This document shows positions 17,535-26,258 of a stretch of 64,000 nt of DNA, piece after piece. The DNA comes from JANRKB01 sp033763695 (GTDB taxonomy: Bacteria; Planctomycetota; Phycisphaerae; Phycisphaerales; UBA1924). How positions within the stretch are numbered: position 1 is the stretch's first letter; the number at the start of each line of letters is the position of its first letter. The translations under genes were made by a program, and so were the position numbers. The notes beneath the pieces were generated by a model. The model worked only from the letters and a program-made list of their open reading frames with translations. It was not told where the DNA came from and searched no databases. The stretch lies in the NCBI GenBank assembly GCA_033763695.1, contig JANRKB010000057.1, positions 62,001 to 126,000 of the forward strand. The letters run 5' to 3'.

Positions 17535-18266
17535 TCAGGCCAGCCGATACACCATCTCCATCGGCAGGCCGCGCTCGTCACGCGGCGGAATCTCCGGCAG
17601 CGTCCGCAGCTGATCCGGGGCCACGATCGCAGCCATCGCCGTCCATGCAGCAACAGCCGCATCAACGATGTCGTCGGGTTTGGCGAGCCCACGCAGCCGT
17701 GGAATCGCATCGTCGATCTGCGAACCGATCCCCGGCATCACGCGCTCAAGCAACCCGCGGCGGAGTTGGAATCCCTCCGGGCGTTGCTTGTTCTCCTTGA
17801 CGACGTTCTTGCCACAAAGCGCCCAGAAGCAAATCTCGGGATGGCATTCTCGCACGCGGCCCGGAGCCTCTGGCTTGGCTGCAAGAAAACGATCAACACC
17901 GAGGATCAGCGAGCGGATAGCCCACGATTGAGCACTGATTCCCCACCCCGCGCGAGCCTTGTTCATCGCGCTCGCGACGGAACGACCTTCCGCAGATAGA
18001 GCATCGCGATGGGGAACTAGATACACGCGGGAGTTCCATCGCGAAAGTCGAGCCTTTGCCAGAACGTCGCATTGTCGCTTCTGCCAGCTCATCCCGATTG
18101 GAACGTCGACCAGGATGAGTTGAGCGTTCCGGGCTTCCTGCCACAAACAATCGACGCTGTCGAAAACGCGGAACTCGCGCGGCCCTTGGCGCGTGGCGCG
18201 ACAGGCGACCCATCGACCGTCGCCGCAGCCATCAACGCCATACACGCAGTCTTCGCCTTCGGACAT
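17535..18266 (-). CDS. DUF429-family protein (predicted RNase H-like fold)
   Basis: Cytoplasmic protein of 243 residues. It starts with the family hallmark YGVDGCGDGRWVACR (an acidic residue on the first strand) and has LILVDVPIGM near residue 52, RECHPEICF near residue 138, and PDDIVDAAVAAWTA near residue 195. These acidic positions resemble the nuclease-like active site described for DUF429. Biological role unknown. The minus-strand ATG has no strong ribosome-binding site. It lies between ribF and the superoxide dismutase gene, all on the same strand. Confidence 0.8.
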   Translation of the reverse strand: MSEGEDCVYGVDGCGDGRWVACRATRQGPREFRVFDSVDCLWQEARNAQLILVDVPIGMSWQKRQCDVLAKARLSRWNSRVYLVPHRDALSAEGRSVASAMNKARAGWGISAQSWAIRSLILGVDRFLAAKPEAPGRVRECHPEICFWALCGKNVVKENKQRPEGFQLRRGLLERVMPGIGSQIDDAIPRLRGLAKPDDIVDAAVAAWTAMAAIVAPDQLRTLPEIPPRDERGLPMEMVYRLA

Positions 18267-18300
18267 GTGTGTGTGCGCTTAGGGCGAGAGTGAGCGAGGT

Positions 18301-18939
18301 CTATCGCCCGCCCGCGCTCGCGTACAGCTCCGCCGCCTTCGACCAGTTCACCACGTTCCACCACGCGGCCACATAGTCCGGGCGACGATTCTGATACTTC
18401 AGGTAGTACGCGTGCTCCCACACGTCGAGGCCGAGGATCGGCGTGCCTTCGCAGCCCGCGATCGCCTTGCCCATGAGAGGGTTGTCCTGGTTCGCGGTCG
18501 AGCAGATCTCAAGCTTGCCGTTGTTGAGCACGAGCCAGGCCCAACCGGAGCCGAAGCGACCCGCGGCCGCGGCCGCAAACTTCTCCTTGAACGCATCGAA
18601 GGAGCCAAACGCCGCGTTGATTGCTGCGCCCAGAGCGCCGCTCGGTGTGCCGCCACCGCCGTGGCCGGCCGGGGCCATGAGCGTCCAGAACATCGAGTGG
18701 TTGACGTGCCCGCCGACGTTGTTGCGGACCGGGCCGCGCTTGTCGTCGGGGATCGACCCCAGGTGCTTGATGATCTCGCCAGCGTCCTTCTCGGCCCAGG
18801 CGGTCCCTTCCAAGGCCTTGTTGCCGTTCGTCACATACGCGTTGTGATGCTTGCCATGGTGAATGCCCATGGTTGTCGCATCCACATGGGGCTCAAGGGC
18901 TTCGAGTGCATAGGGCAGGGCGGGGAGAGTGAGGGGCAT
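18301..18939 (-). CDS. sodA: Superoxide dismutase, Mn type
   Basis: Converts superoxide to peroxide and oxygen. The four metal ligands are visible: the histidine in MGIHHGKHHNAY, the one in VNHSMFW, and D and H in LDVWEHAYY. The glycines before the second ligand (NNVGGHVNHSMFW) and the glutamine in TANQDNPLM favour the manganese type over the iron type. 212 residues. ATG at 18939 (MPLTLPALPY) has GGAG upstream; an earlier in-frame ATG would add nine residues. No signal peptide, so cytoplasmic. Confidence 0.95.
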   Translation of the reverse strand: MPLTLPALPYALEALEPHVDATTMGIHHGKHHNAYVTNGNKALEGTAWAEKDAGEIIKHLGSIPDDKRGPVRNNVGGHVNHSMFWTLMAPAGHGGGGTPSGALGAAINAAFGSFDAFKEKFAAAAAGRFGSGWAWLVLNNGKLEICSTANQDNPLMGKAIAGCEGTPILGLDVWEHAYYLKYQNRRPDYVAAWWNVVNWSKAAELYASAGGR

Positions 18940-19764
18940 TGGTCGCTCCGTGAGGATGGCGTTCAATCACCGGAAGGGGTGGAATCGCCGCGTTTGAAAG
19001 GCGAGCGTCCGAGAACAGACCCAGAGAAAACCCTTGCGTCAAGTCTGCGCTTGCGAGTTTCTTGTGGAAAACCTGTCCAGCCCCTTGGCGTGGCCGTCGT
19101 TTTCGAGTACCTTGGTCGCGCGTCCAAGGAAGGGCGGCCGAGAGCAGGCTATCCAGACCTTCTCCCAGCGTCAACCATCAGTCCAGCGGATACCAAACGC
19201 CGCTATTGGTCAGTTGGTCGCTTGCGGATTCGTTGGTCATTTTGTTGTGCGTCTGCTCGTATCTTTTCGGCGTGGGGCTGGAAGATTTCGAAACATTCCC
19301 GCGTTCGCGTGCGTACTACAGTGGGCGAGTACGTCACCCGGATGCGGTTGGCATCGGACCTCACCTCGGCCGGATTTGCACCGCGCATCGTCGCGTGTCA
19401 CCGGCAGCACACGGTTTGGGTCTTGATGTCTGACGTGCCGCACCCGCGACTCCATCGCGATGGTGTGAGGATGGTGTTGCCCACCGTGGGAGGATTCCCG
19501 CGGCGGAGTGGATGGCCTCGTCGCGTTGTTTCGGCCGGGTGGGCCAACAACAACGCAAAATCCGGCCGCGGCGGGCACGAACAAGCCCCCGGTCGCCGGC
19601 GTTGAATCTCCGAAGGGCATTGGGCCTCTCGGACGTGTCCGCAGACCAGCGATTTTCGCGGGTTTTGGGGACGCTTGAGATTCCGCGGCATCGAAAGGCA
19701 GAGCAAGATCGAATCGTCATTCGTGCGAACCTGAACACGCCCGAAAGATGTGAAGGACGGCATC
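18940..19764. other. 825-base stretch without a supported gene
   Basis: Between the divergent sodA and sigma-factor genes. Open frames here continue as antisense over sodA or have compositions unlike proteins, so none is accepted. No confident promoter, terminator or structured RNA was identified. It may hold the long 5' leader or control region of the sigma gene. Confidence 0.5.
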
Positions 19765-20979
19765 ATGAATCGAATCCCCGGCAAACGCACCGTTGGTCCT
19801 CTTGAGCAGGTGCGCCGCCGCCATCGCGTCGGCGTGACCGCTGCGCCCGAGACGGCCAGCCCCAAGACCGGCGCCAAGGCTCCCGCCAAAGTGAGCAGCA
19901 AGAAGCGCCTCTCGTCCGAGGACGAGCGCCTTCTGAATCAGATCCTCTCCAGCGAGCAGGACTTCATCGACAGCCCCGCCTTCTACGAGGACGGGGCCGA
20001 GAAGAAGATCTATGAGGAGGTCGAGCAGCCTCCCAAGCCGGACACCACCTGGTATCACCCGGTGATGGACGACATCTCCAGCGCTCGCAATCGCACGGTG
20101 AAGAGCGCCCAGCAGGTGATCCTCACCGGCGCGCAGGAGAAGATCCTGTTCCACCAGTTCAACTACGCGCGGTATCGCGTGTGGAAGCTGCAGCAGGACG
20201 TTTGGGCGAGCCCGACGCGTCTGCCCACGCCCGACCAGGCTGATGACGTCCTGCGTTGGCACCGCCGCGCCGATCGCATCCGCGAGCAGATCGCGGAGAC
20301 GAACCTCGCGCTGGTGCTGGCAATGGCCAAGCGCACCCGCATGAGCGAGGTGGACTTCGCCGATCTGGTCAGCGAAGGCAACATGGCACTGCTCCGCGCC
20401 GTCGACAAGTTCGACGCCGGTCGCGGCTACAAGTTCAGCACCTACGCCTGCCGCGCCATTCTCAAGGCGTTCAGCCGTCAGGGCATGAAGCTGAGCAAGT
20501 ACCGTCAGCGCTTCCCCACGGACTTTGATCCCAAGCTTGAGCGTTCCAACTTCCTCGAGACCAAGCGTTCGACCTTTGAGAAGGACGCCGCCGAGGAAGT
20601 GAAGCGCATCGTGCTGGACAACCGCGCCGACCTCACCGAGGTCGAGCGGACGGTGATCGGCCACCGCTTCAACCTCGAGGGCAAGTCGGACGACAAGCCG
20701 ATGACCCTTGAGCAGGTCGGCCAGATCATCGGCGTCACCAAGGAGCGCGTGCGTCAGATCCAGAACAAGGCGATGGAGAAGATCAAGGAGAAGCTCGAAG
20801 CCGACTTCCTCGGCGTCAAGAAGGACGAAGTCACCGGCGAAGTGCTCGGCCCCGATGGCCAGCCCATCCCCGGCGGCGTTGCTCCCAACATGACGGTCGA
20901 CGGCATCCTGGTCAACATCCCCGCCAAGCCGGCCGCCGGCTCGGCGAGCCTCGGCGGTTCGCCCCTCATGCTCAACTGA
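19765..20979 (+). CDS. RNA polymerase sigma-70 family factor, atypical group
   Basis: 404 residues. A basic, low-complexity N-terminus (1-45) is followed by a region 1.2-like helix (ILTGAQEKILFHQFNYARYRVW, about 118-140). Region 2 is complete: DLVSEGNMALLRAVDKFDAG and YKFSTYACRAILKAFSRQ for -10 recognition and melting. Region 4 has the helix-turn-helix MTLEQVGQIIGVTKERVRQIQNKAMEKIKE. Region 3 between them is short and unusual, and a 60-residue C-terminal tail rich in G, P and A extends past region 4. The ATG at 19765 has AAGGA upstream. It converges on an RpoD-like gene. It is neither a simple RpoD nor an ECF factor. Confidence 0.85.
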   Translation: MNRIPGKRTVGPLEQVRRRHRVGVTAAPETASPKTGAKAPAKVSSKKRLSSEDERLLNQILSSEQDFIDSPAFYEDGAEKKIYEEVEQPPKPDTTWYHPVMDDISSARNRTVKSAQQVILTGAQEKILFHQFNYARYRVWKLQQDVWASPTRLPTPDQADDVLRWHRRADRIREQIAETNLALVLAMAKRTRMSEVDFADLVSEGNMALLRAVDKFDAGRGYKFSTYACRAILKAFSRQGMKLSKYRQRFPTDFDPKLERSNFLETKRSTFEKDAAEEVKRIVLDNRADLTEVERTVIGHRFNLEGKSDDKPMTLEQVGQIIGVTKERVRQIQNKAMEKIKEKLEADFLGVKKDEVTGEVLGPDGQPIPGGVAPNMTVDGILVNIPAKPAAGSASLGGSPLMLN

Positions 20980-21030
20980 GGCGTGAGAGCAACTCGCTCT
21001 GGGTAGGCATCTTGATGCAACCCCTTCTTC

Positions 21031-21057
21031 AGCCCCGGCAACTGCCGGGGCTTTTTC
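21031..21057 (+). terminator. Terminator after the sigma factor gene
   Basis: AGCCCCGGC at 21031-21039 pairs with GCCGGGGCT at 21044-21052, followed by TTTT. Typical Rho-independent terminator about 50 bases after the stop. Confidence 0.9.
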
Positions 21058-21117
21058 GTGCGCCACGTTTCGGCGTCGGAGGCGCACGCAATGGACCGAT
21101 GGCGGAGAGAAAGAATG

Positions 21118-21146
21118 ACGCCCGATCCTTATGAGGGACCGGGCGT
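21118..21146 (-). terminator. Hairpin terminator for the convergent rpoD-like gene
   Basis: ACGCCCGATCC (21118-21128) pairs with GGACCGGGCGT (21136-21146) with one wobble. Read on the minus strand it is followed by a pyrimidine-rich CATTCTTTCTC. A second, smaller hairpin (21180-21201, arms ACGACGG/CCGTCGT) lies closer to the rpoD stop. Confidence 0.6.
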
Positions 21147-21217
21147 CCGGTGTGTTTCGCCTTTCGGCACCACAATGCAACGACGGACTGCAAGCCGTCG
21201 TGTAGAGAGCGATTCGA

Positions 21218-22150
21218 TCAGCCGGCCTTGGGAGCGGTGCGGACCGCCGCGGCCTGCTCTTCTTCTTCGCCAGCGTCACGGAACCACTGGCTGGGCTCCT
21301 CGTGATTCAGGCGTTCGTTCAGACGCGTCAACGCCTCGTCGACGATCTGACGCACGCGCTCGCGGCTGATGCCGACTTCGTCAGCGATCTGCTTGAGCGT
21401 CAGCGGCTCAACGCCGTCGAGGCCGAAACGCAGGCGGAGGATGCGGGCCTCGCGCTCGTCGATCGCGTCGAGCAGACGCTTGAGCGTGACGAGCTCGTCG
21501 CCACGCAGGATCGACTCGGCCGGGGTCGCGGTCCGCTCGTCGGCGAGCAGGTCGCTCATGCTCATCAGGTCGCCGCCGACGTCGCGCGAGTCCTGGCCCG
21601 CGCTCTGGAAGGCGCGAACCGCACGCTTGATGACGCGGAGCTTCTTGACGGGCAGGTCCATCGCCTTGGCGAGATCCTGGATCGAGGGCGGATAGCCCAG
21701 CTCGGCCTCGAGCTTGCGCTGAGCGATGCGCCACTTGGCGATCAGCTCGACCATGTAGGCCGGGATATGGACCGGCTGGGTGGCGTTGATGAGGGCCCGC
21801 TTGATGGCCTGCTTGATCCACCATGATGCGTAGGTGGAGAAGCGCGCACCCTGCGAGGGGTCGAACCCTTCGACGGCACGCATCAGACCGATGTTGCCCT
21901 CTTCGATGAGGTCGGTCAGCGGCAGGCCGCGGTTTGTATAGTTTTTGGCAATAGCAACGACCAAGCGAAGATTCGCCCGGATCATCCGCTCCCGCGCTGC
22001 GGGGCAGTTGTCGTTGATAATGGCCCAGCCCAGCTCACGCTCTTCTTCAGGCGTCAGCAGGGCCGTCTTGTTGATCTCTCGGAGGTACAGCTGAATATCA
22101 GACTGCACCGCGCGTGACTGCGCCGTAGCGCGACCGCTCGCACGACTCAC
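21218..22150 (-). CDS. rpoD: Primary-type RNA polymerase sigma factor (RpoD/SigA-like, short form)
   Basis: 310 residues; lacks the long region 1.1 of E. coli RpoD and begins directly with region 1.2 (DIQLYLREINKTALLTPEEE). Region 2 is canonical: RMIRANLRLVVAIAKNYTNR, LIEEGNIGLMRAVEGFDPSQ and FSTYASWWIKQAIKRAL. Region 3 (HIPAYMVELIAKW) and region 4 (LTLKQIADEVGISRERVRQI) follow. It is either the housekeeping factor or a close group 2 relative. The start is GTG at 22150 with AAGGTGG upstream. It converges on the other sigma gene; terminators for both directions lie between them. Confidence 0.9.
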   Translation of the reverse strand: MSRASGRATAQSRAVQSDIQLYLREINKTALLTPEEERELGWAIINDNCPAARERMIRANLRLVVAIAKNYTNRGLPLTDLIEEGNIGLMRAVEGFDPSQGARFSTYASWWIKQAIKRALINATQPVHIPAYMVELIAKWRIAQRKLEAELGYPPSIQDLAKAMDLPVKKLRVIKRAVRAFQSAGQDSRDVGGDLMSMSDLLADERTATPAESILRGDELVTLKRLLDAIDEREARILRLRFGLDGVEPLTLKQIADEVGISRERVRQIVDEALTRLNERLNHEEPSQWFRDAGEEEEQAAAVRTAPKAG

Positions 22151-22209
22151 GATCTACCACCTTCCGCGGGCACCACACCCGCCTACACCACGCACCACAC
22201 CATCAAGCA

Positions 22210-22215
22210 AGTATA
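22210..22215 (-). promoter_or_regulatory. Candidate -10 box of the rpoD-like gene
   Basis: TATACT on the minus strand, about 60 bases upstream of the GTG start. The -35 region 17 bases further up (TGGTGT) is poor. Confidence 0.4.
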
Positions 22216-22408
22216 GGTAGGGCACCTGCCTGACACCAGAAGGTTCGTCCCATCTCCGACTGCGGTTCCATCGTCTGACGGATCACGGACCAAAAGCCCG
22301 CGCGGAATATCCGCCAGATTCCTCCACCTTCAACCTGTCACAAGTTGCGCCAAAAGCAAACTCGGCACCCATAGAAAAGCAAAAAATCTTTCTCGGATGC
22401 GCGCGATC

Positions 22409-22436
22409 TTGCCCCGGAGCCGGTCGAACATACCTT
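22409..22436 (+). promoter_or_regulatory. Candidate promoter for the UVR-motif gene
   Basis: TTGCCC (22409-22414), 16-base spacer, TACCTT (22431-22436), about 70 bases before the ATG at 22507. It lies in the 356-base stretch between divergent genes; nothing else was identified there. Confidence 0.35.
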
Positions 22437-22506
22437 TGGAGGTCCGGCACGCCCCGGTTTTGCCTCGGGCGCTCCGAACAAAATCCGTTCACGGAGGGAG
22501 CCCGCC

Positions 22507-23262
22507 ATGAACCTCGACATCTCCAAACTCCTCACCGAGTGGCCCTACGAGCCCGGGACGATCAACGCCCGCCTCATCGAGGCCGAGGATGGCGATCAAC
22601 GCATCCAGGTCCGCATTGATCTGGGCATCTTGCAGATGTACGTCGATGGCCGCCCCGATGGCCAGCAGCCCTACGGCTACACCAGCCTGCTGGAGTACTA
22701 CGAGGCCAAGCACGACGAACTGAGCGAGCAAGGCTCGCCCGAGAAGTTCAAGCTCAACGAGGATGACTGCAAGGCGCTGCGCGAAGAGGCAGTCCAGTAC
22801 TACCACCGCTACATCGCGTTGCTCGCGCTCGAGGACTACGAGGGCGTGGTCCGCGACACCACCCGCAACCTGCGTGTGCTCGACCTGTGCGCCAAGCACG
22901 CGGAAACCGAAAGCGATCGTCAATTCCTGGAGCAGTTCCGCCCGTACATCACGATGATGCGGACGCGGGCCATGGCGAGCCAGGCCGTGAAGGACAATGA
23001 GCCCAAGGCGGCGATCCTCGCGATCGACCAGGGGCTCGACGTATTGCGTCAGTTCTTCGCCGATCACGGCGAGCCGGGCGAGTTCGACCAATCTGCCGAG
23101 GTGCAGATGCTGCGCGGCATGCGCGATTCGCTCGTGCCAAAGCTGCCCGTCAGCCAGAAGTCCGAACTCAAGGAACGCCTGCAGAAGGCGCTGGAGCAGG
23201 AGAACTACGAGCTCGCCGCCATCTTGCGCGATGAACTCAAGATGATGAAGGACGTGCCGTGA
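22507..23262 (+). CDS. UVR-motif protein of unknown role
   Basis: Cytoplasmic protein of 251 residues. The C-terminal segment ELKERLQKALEQENYELAAI followed by L-R-D-E-L-K (about residues 217-243) is a UVR motif, the short helical hairpin used by UvrB, UvrC and McsA-like proteins for protein contacts. The rest is largely helical and resembles a TPR-like repeat region (EEAVQYYHRYIALLALEDYEG). The N-terminal 60 residues are beta-rich with IQVRIDLGILQMYVDGRPDG. GGAGGGAG upstream of the ATG is a strong ribosome-binding site. It has none of the UvrB/UvrC catalytic domains, so a repair role is not implied. Confidence 0.8.
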   Translation: MNLDISKLLTEWPYEPGTINARLIEAEDGDQRIQVRIDLGILQMYVDGRPDGQQPYGYTSLLEYYEAKHDELSEQGSPEKFKLNEDDCKALREEAVQYYHRYIALLALEDYEGVVRDTTRNLRVLDLCAKHAETESDRQFLEQFRPYITMMRTRAMASQAVKDNEPKAAILAIDQGLDVLRQFFADHGEPGEFDQSAEVQMLRGMRDSLVPKLPVSQKSELKERLQKALEQENYELAAILRDELKMMKDVP

Positions 23263-23295
23263 CTGACGGCGCGGCGACGAGCCTCGCTCCTTGCA

Positions 23296-23940
23296 TCACG
23301 TTAGATCCGCGACCGCGGCCTCATCGCCTGCACACACGACCAGCGGCGGCACCGCCGCCCCACTCTTCTTGAGCTCTGCAAGCGGGCCGAGAATCCATCG
23401 CTGGTCCAGAACGCCCTCGCCCAACCGACACGGCACGAGCGACTCGGCGTCGCGGCTCAGATTTCGCGCGATGATCGCGGCAACCCCGGGCATCGCGCCG
23501 ATCGACAGGATCGCACGCGCGAGATGGTCCTCGGCGTGACCGAGCATCGATGGCGTGAGCAGCAGCACGGGATCGAGCACGATCCGAAGCGAACTCGCTG
23601 CCCGCTGTCGCAGGAATGTCAGCACGCCGGGCACATCAGAAAGTGCATCCGAGGCCCGCGGCAGCAGGCACAACAGGCTTCCGGCGGCACGAAACCGATC
23701 GTCGGCGGCATCGCACGCCGCGATGAAGGCAGCGCGACTCGCGGGCGACCACGCAGCCCAGTGGTGCTCGTCGGATTCTTCCGCGACCGCCCCACCGCCG
23801 ACACGCGCGTGGGCCAAGACGCGGACGCCATCGGCTCGTGGCTCCCACGCAGCCGCGAACCCGGCCCAAAGCGTGGCGTCGGAAAGGCGAATGTTGTTGT
23901 CGGCGTCGATGCGAAGCGGCGAGGACGCGGCGGTGGTCAT
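23296..23940 (-). CDS. Protein of unknown function, 214 aa
   Basis: The open frame is longer (to 24474), but the part before 23940 overlaps another gene and reads as non-protein. From the ATG at 23940 the protein looks real: ordered hydrophobic segments such as LRIVLDPVLLLTPSMLGHAE and AILSIGAMPGVAAIIARNL suggest an alpha/beta barrel-like or Rossmann-like core. No signal peptide. No family recognised. TATCGT lies six bases before the ATG. It converges on the UVR-motif gene, 33 bases apart. Confidence 0.6.
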   Translation of the reverse strand: MTTAASSPLRIDADNNIRLSDATLWAGFAAAWEPRADGVRVLAHARVGGGAVAEESDEHHWAAWSPASRAAFIAACDAADDRFRAAGSLLCLLPRASDALSDVPGVLTFLRQRAASSLRIVLDPVLLLTPSMLGHAEDHLARAILSIGAMPGVAAIIARNLSRDAESLVPCRLGEGVLDQRWILGPLAELKKSGAAVPPLVVCAGDEAAVADLT

Positions 23941-23946
23941 GGCGGG

Positions 23947-23952
23947 ACGATA
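23947..23952 (-). promoter_or_regulatory. -10 element six bases before ATG 23940 (possible leaderless promoter)
   Basis: Minus strand TATCGT, six bases, ATG. No Shine-Dalgarno. Confidence 0.35.
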
Positions 23953-24205
23953 TGACGCGCCGGGAAAAGCATTCGCGTCGAAGCGAAGATTGCGCGGCGT
24001 GGCACGCAGTTCGCGGAGGCGATTCGCGTCGTCCACGCCTTCTCCACACCTTGCCCTCAGTTTGCCCGCACAGAGGGTCAGGGTTGTCCACAGTTGATGG
24101 TCCGCGCGTGTTACACGCTGTGGTGATGGCAGGCGACTGGGCCGATGGACTCGTCCCACACTTGTTCGCTTTCGCACTTGCTTCGTCTCACTGGGAGCAC
24201 CACGG

Positions 24206-24631
24206 ATGGTCGCCCAACTCGAGTTCGTTCCGACCGACACCGCGTTGCTCGTTGCCGCGCCCGCGTCTCGCGGTGCAGATGCGACCCCCGCGGCTTCTGT
24301 GGCGTCACCGACCCCAGCCTCCGGGCGGGATGCGGAGCCCCGCGCTCCCAAGCCACGCGTGGTCATCCATCTTGAGCCAAGTGCGGCACGGTTCGACGAT
24401 GAACCCGAGCCGGCGCCGACCGAGACGCTCACCAAGGCTCGACTCGTCGAGCGGATCATTGAACTGAACCCCACGGCCAGCGAGGCATTCCTTCGCGTCT
24501 TCTCGCATCGTCGGCTGATGGACTACTTTGAGCACCTTGCCAGCGCCCAAGAGCCGCGCGGCAAGCATTCGTCGTGGCTGCGTCGCGGCGATTCGCCGGC
24601 GATCTTGGCCCGCGAGCCGCGTGACGACTGA
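24206..24631 (+). CDS. Small protein of unknown function, 141 aa
   Basis: Residues 1-70 are A/P/S/T/E-rich and probably disordered; residues 74-125 form a plausible helical domain (LTKARLVERIIELNPTASEA, FSHRRLMDYFEHLAS). GGGAG lies about nine bases before the ATG. Opposite-strand frames through here look like non-protein, supporting this one. No family recognised. Confidence 0.55.
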   Translation: MVAQLEFVPTDTALLVAAPASRGADATPAASVASPTPASGRDAEPRAPKPRVVIHLEPSAARFDDEPEPAPTETLTKARLVERIIELNPTASEAFLRVFSHRRLMDYFEHLASAQEPRGKHSSWLRRGDSPAILAREPRDD

Positions 24632-24840
24632 GGGTCGTCCGCCAGTGGTCGCCCCGCGGCCCGGCCGCCACGCCCGGAAAAGTTGAACTGAGTGCTTATG
24701 CGGACTCATGGAGCCCCCGGCAACGTCCGATGTGACGATTGCCTGTGGCGATTGGAGCCATGGGCCAGGACAGTCCGATAAACGTCCTGACCGCTCCCAC
24801 GCCCTCGGCACGGACCGCCGAAGGCGCGAGACCGCATTCC

Positions 24841-26118
24841 ATGATCGCACGGACGCACTCCATCCGCCTTGGTCGCCTGTTGCTCCTCGCCGGCTCTGCC
24901 GCGTCGATGCTCAGCACGCTCAGCGCTTGCGGCACATCTGGAATCGTCAGCAGCAAGACCACGTCAACTGAAACGACTTCGCAGACCATCGGCGGCGAGC
25001 CCAGCACACAAGCTGCTGCGAACGCGCCGGCGACTGCCCCGATCACCTCCGCCCAGCGCATGGGTCTCACGCCGTGGGGCGTCGAGGAACCGTCGCCGAT
25101 GGGCGTCGAGGGCGTGGCGCAAGTGAGTTTTGCCGCCGAGGGCGCGGACTTTGATCCGTTCGTGACCCGCGACGGCAAGAAGATCGTCTTCGCAAGCACG
25201 CAGCATCGCACCACCGCCGACATCTACGTCAAGACGGTTGAGGGCAAGACGGTGACGCAGCTCACCAACGACCCGGCCGACGACGTCATGCCCGCAGTCA
25301 GCCCCGACGGCCAGCGCATTGCCTTCAGCAGCAATCGCTCCGGCTCGTGGCAGATCTACACCATGCCCATCACCGGCGGCAAGGCCATGCAGATCACCAC
25401 CGGCGGCGGGGACAACCTGCATCCGTCATGGTCGCCCGATGGCTCGCGCGTTGTGTACTGCCGCCTCGGCGAAGTCAGTGGCCGCTGGGAACTCTGGGTC
25501 GGCGAAGTGCAGCGCCCCGGCGTGGCGCAGTTCATCGGCTACGGCATGTTGCCGCAGTGGTGTCCGATCGCCGCGACCGGCGATGATGCCAGCGACAAGA
25601 TTCTCTTTCAGCTCGGTCGCGAACGCGGCCAGCGGACTTTCGGCATCTGGACCATCGACTACAAGGACGGCCAGGCCTCCAACGCCACCGAACTCGCGAC
25701 CAGCACCAACAGTGCGCTCATCAATCCCTCGTGGAGCCCCGACGGCCAGCGCGTGGTGTTTGCTGAAGTGCCGAACCCGCCGAGCGAGACGCGCCCGGGC
25801 GTCGGCGATGCCAAGCCGCTCGCGTCGCGCCTGTGCATGGTGAACATCGACGGCACGGGTCGCGTGACGCTGACCAACGGCCGCGCGGTGTCGCTCATGC
25901 CGGCATGGGGCGCGGGGACGCGTCTGTTCTTCGTGAGCAATCAGAACGGCACGGACAACATCTGGTCAATGGACATGGGTAATGCGATTCTCGCCAGCGG
26001 CACGCCGCTCGCGGGCACGGCGCCGACCCATGCCGCGGTGCCGCATGAGAACGCCGAACACACGCCGCCTCAGGCCAGCGCCGAAGAGGCGGGGAACACG
26101 CCCGGCCAGGAACACTGA
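24841..26118 (+). CDS. TolB-like beta-propeller lipoprotein
   Basis: Predicted lipoprotein of 425 residues. The signal sequence ends in the lipobox L-S-A-C (cysteine near residue 28), then a T/S/A-rich linker. From about residue 100 there are at least four PD40/TolB propeller repeats, each with the S-P-D-G-x-R-I/V-x-F core: TRDGKKIVFAS, SPDGQRIAFSSNRSGSWQIY, SPDGSRVVYC and SPDGQRVVFAE, and a last one ending in LFFVSNQNGTDNIWSMD. Such propellers bind peptides or scaffold envelope complexes; TolB itself works with Pal. No tolA/pal genes are here, so a Tol role is not shown. The frame is open upstream to 24739, but the ATG at 24841 starts the signal peptide. Confidence 0.82.
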   Translation: MIARTHSIRLGRLLLLAGSAASMLSTLSACGTSGIVSSKTTSTETTSQTIGGEPSTQAAANAPATAPITSAQRMGLTPWGVEEPSPMGVEGVAQVSFAAEGADFDPFVTRDGKKIVFASTQHRTTADIYVKTVEGKTVTQLTNDPADDVMPAVSPDGQRIAFSSNRSGSWQIYTMPITGGKAMQITTGGGDNLHPSWSPDGSRVVYCRLGEVSGRWELWVGEVQRPGVAQFIGYGMLPQWCPIAATGDDASDKILFQLGRERGQRTFGIWTIDYKDGQASNATELATSTNSALINPSWSPDGQRVVFAEVPNPPSETRPGVGDAKPLASRLCMVNIDGTGRVTLTNGRAVSLMPAWGAGTRLFFVSNQNGTDNIWSMDMGNAILASGTPLAGTAPTHAAVPHENAEHTPPQASAEEAGNTPGQEH

Positions 26119-26258
26119 TCATCTTCGCGTGCGACGACAGCCGCACGCGGGGTTTCGAGCGTCTCGGGCGAGTTCGTCTTGCCCGGGACCACAAGCAAGT
26201 GGATCGACATGCAGCGCCAAGGGTGGAACCCGCGGCAACTCCGACTCGGCAGGACGCC

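Noticed and set aside
18412..19605. 397-codon plus-strand frame through the sodA region
   Set aside because: The first half is exactly antisense to sodA and the rest has no domain or start signal; treated as non-coding.
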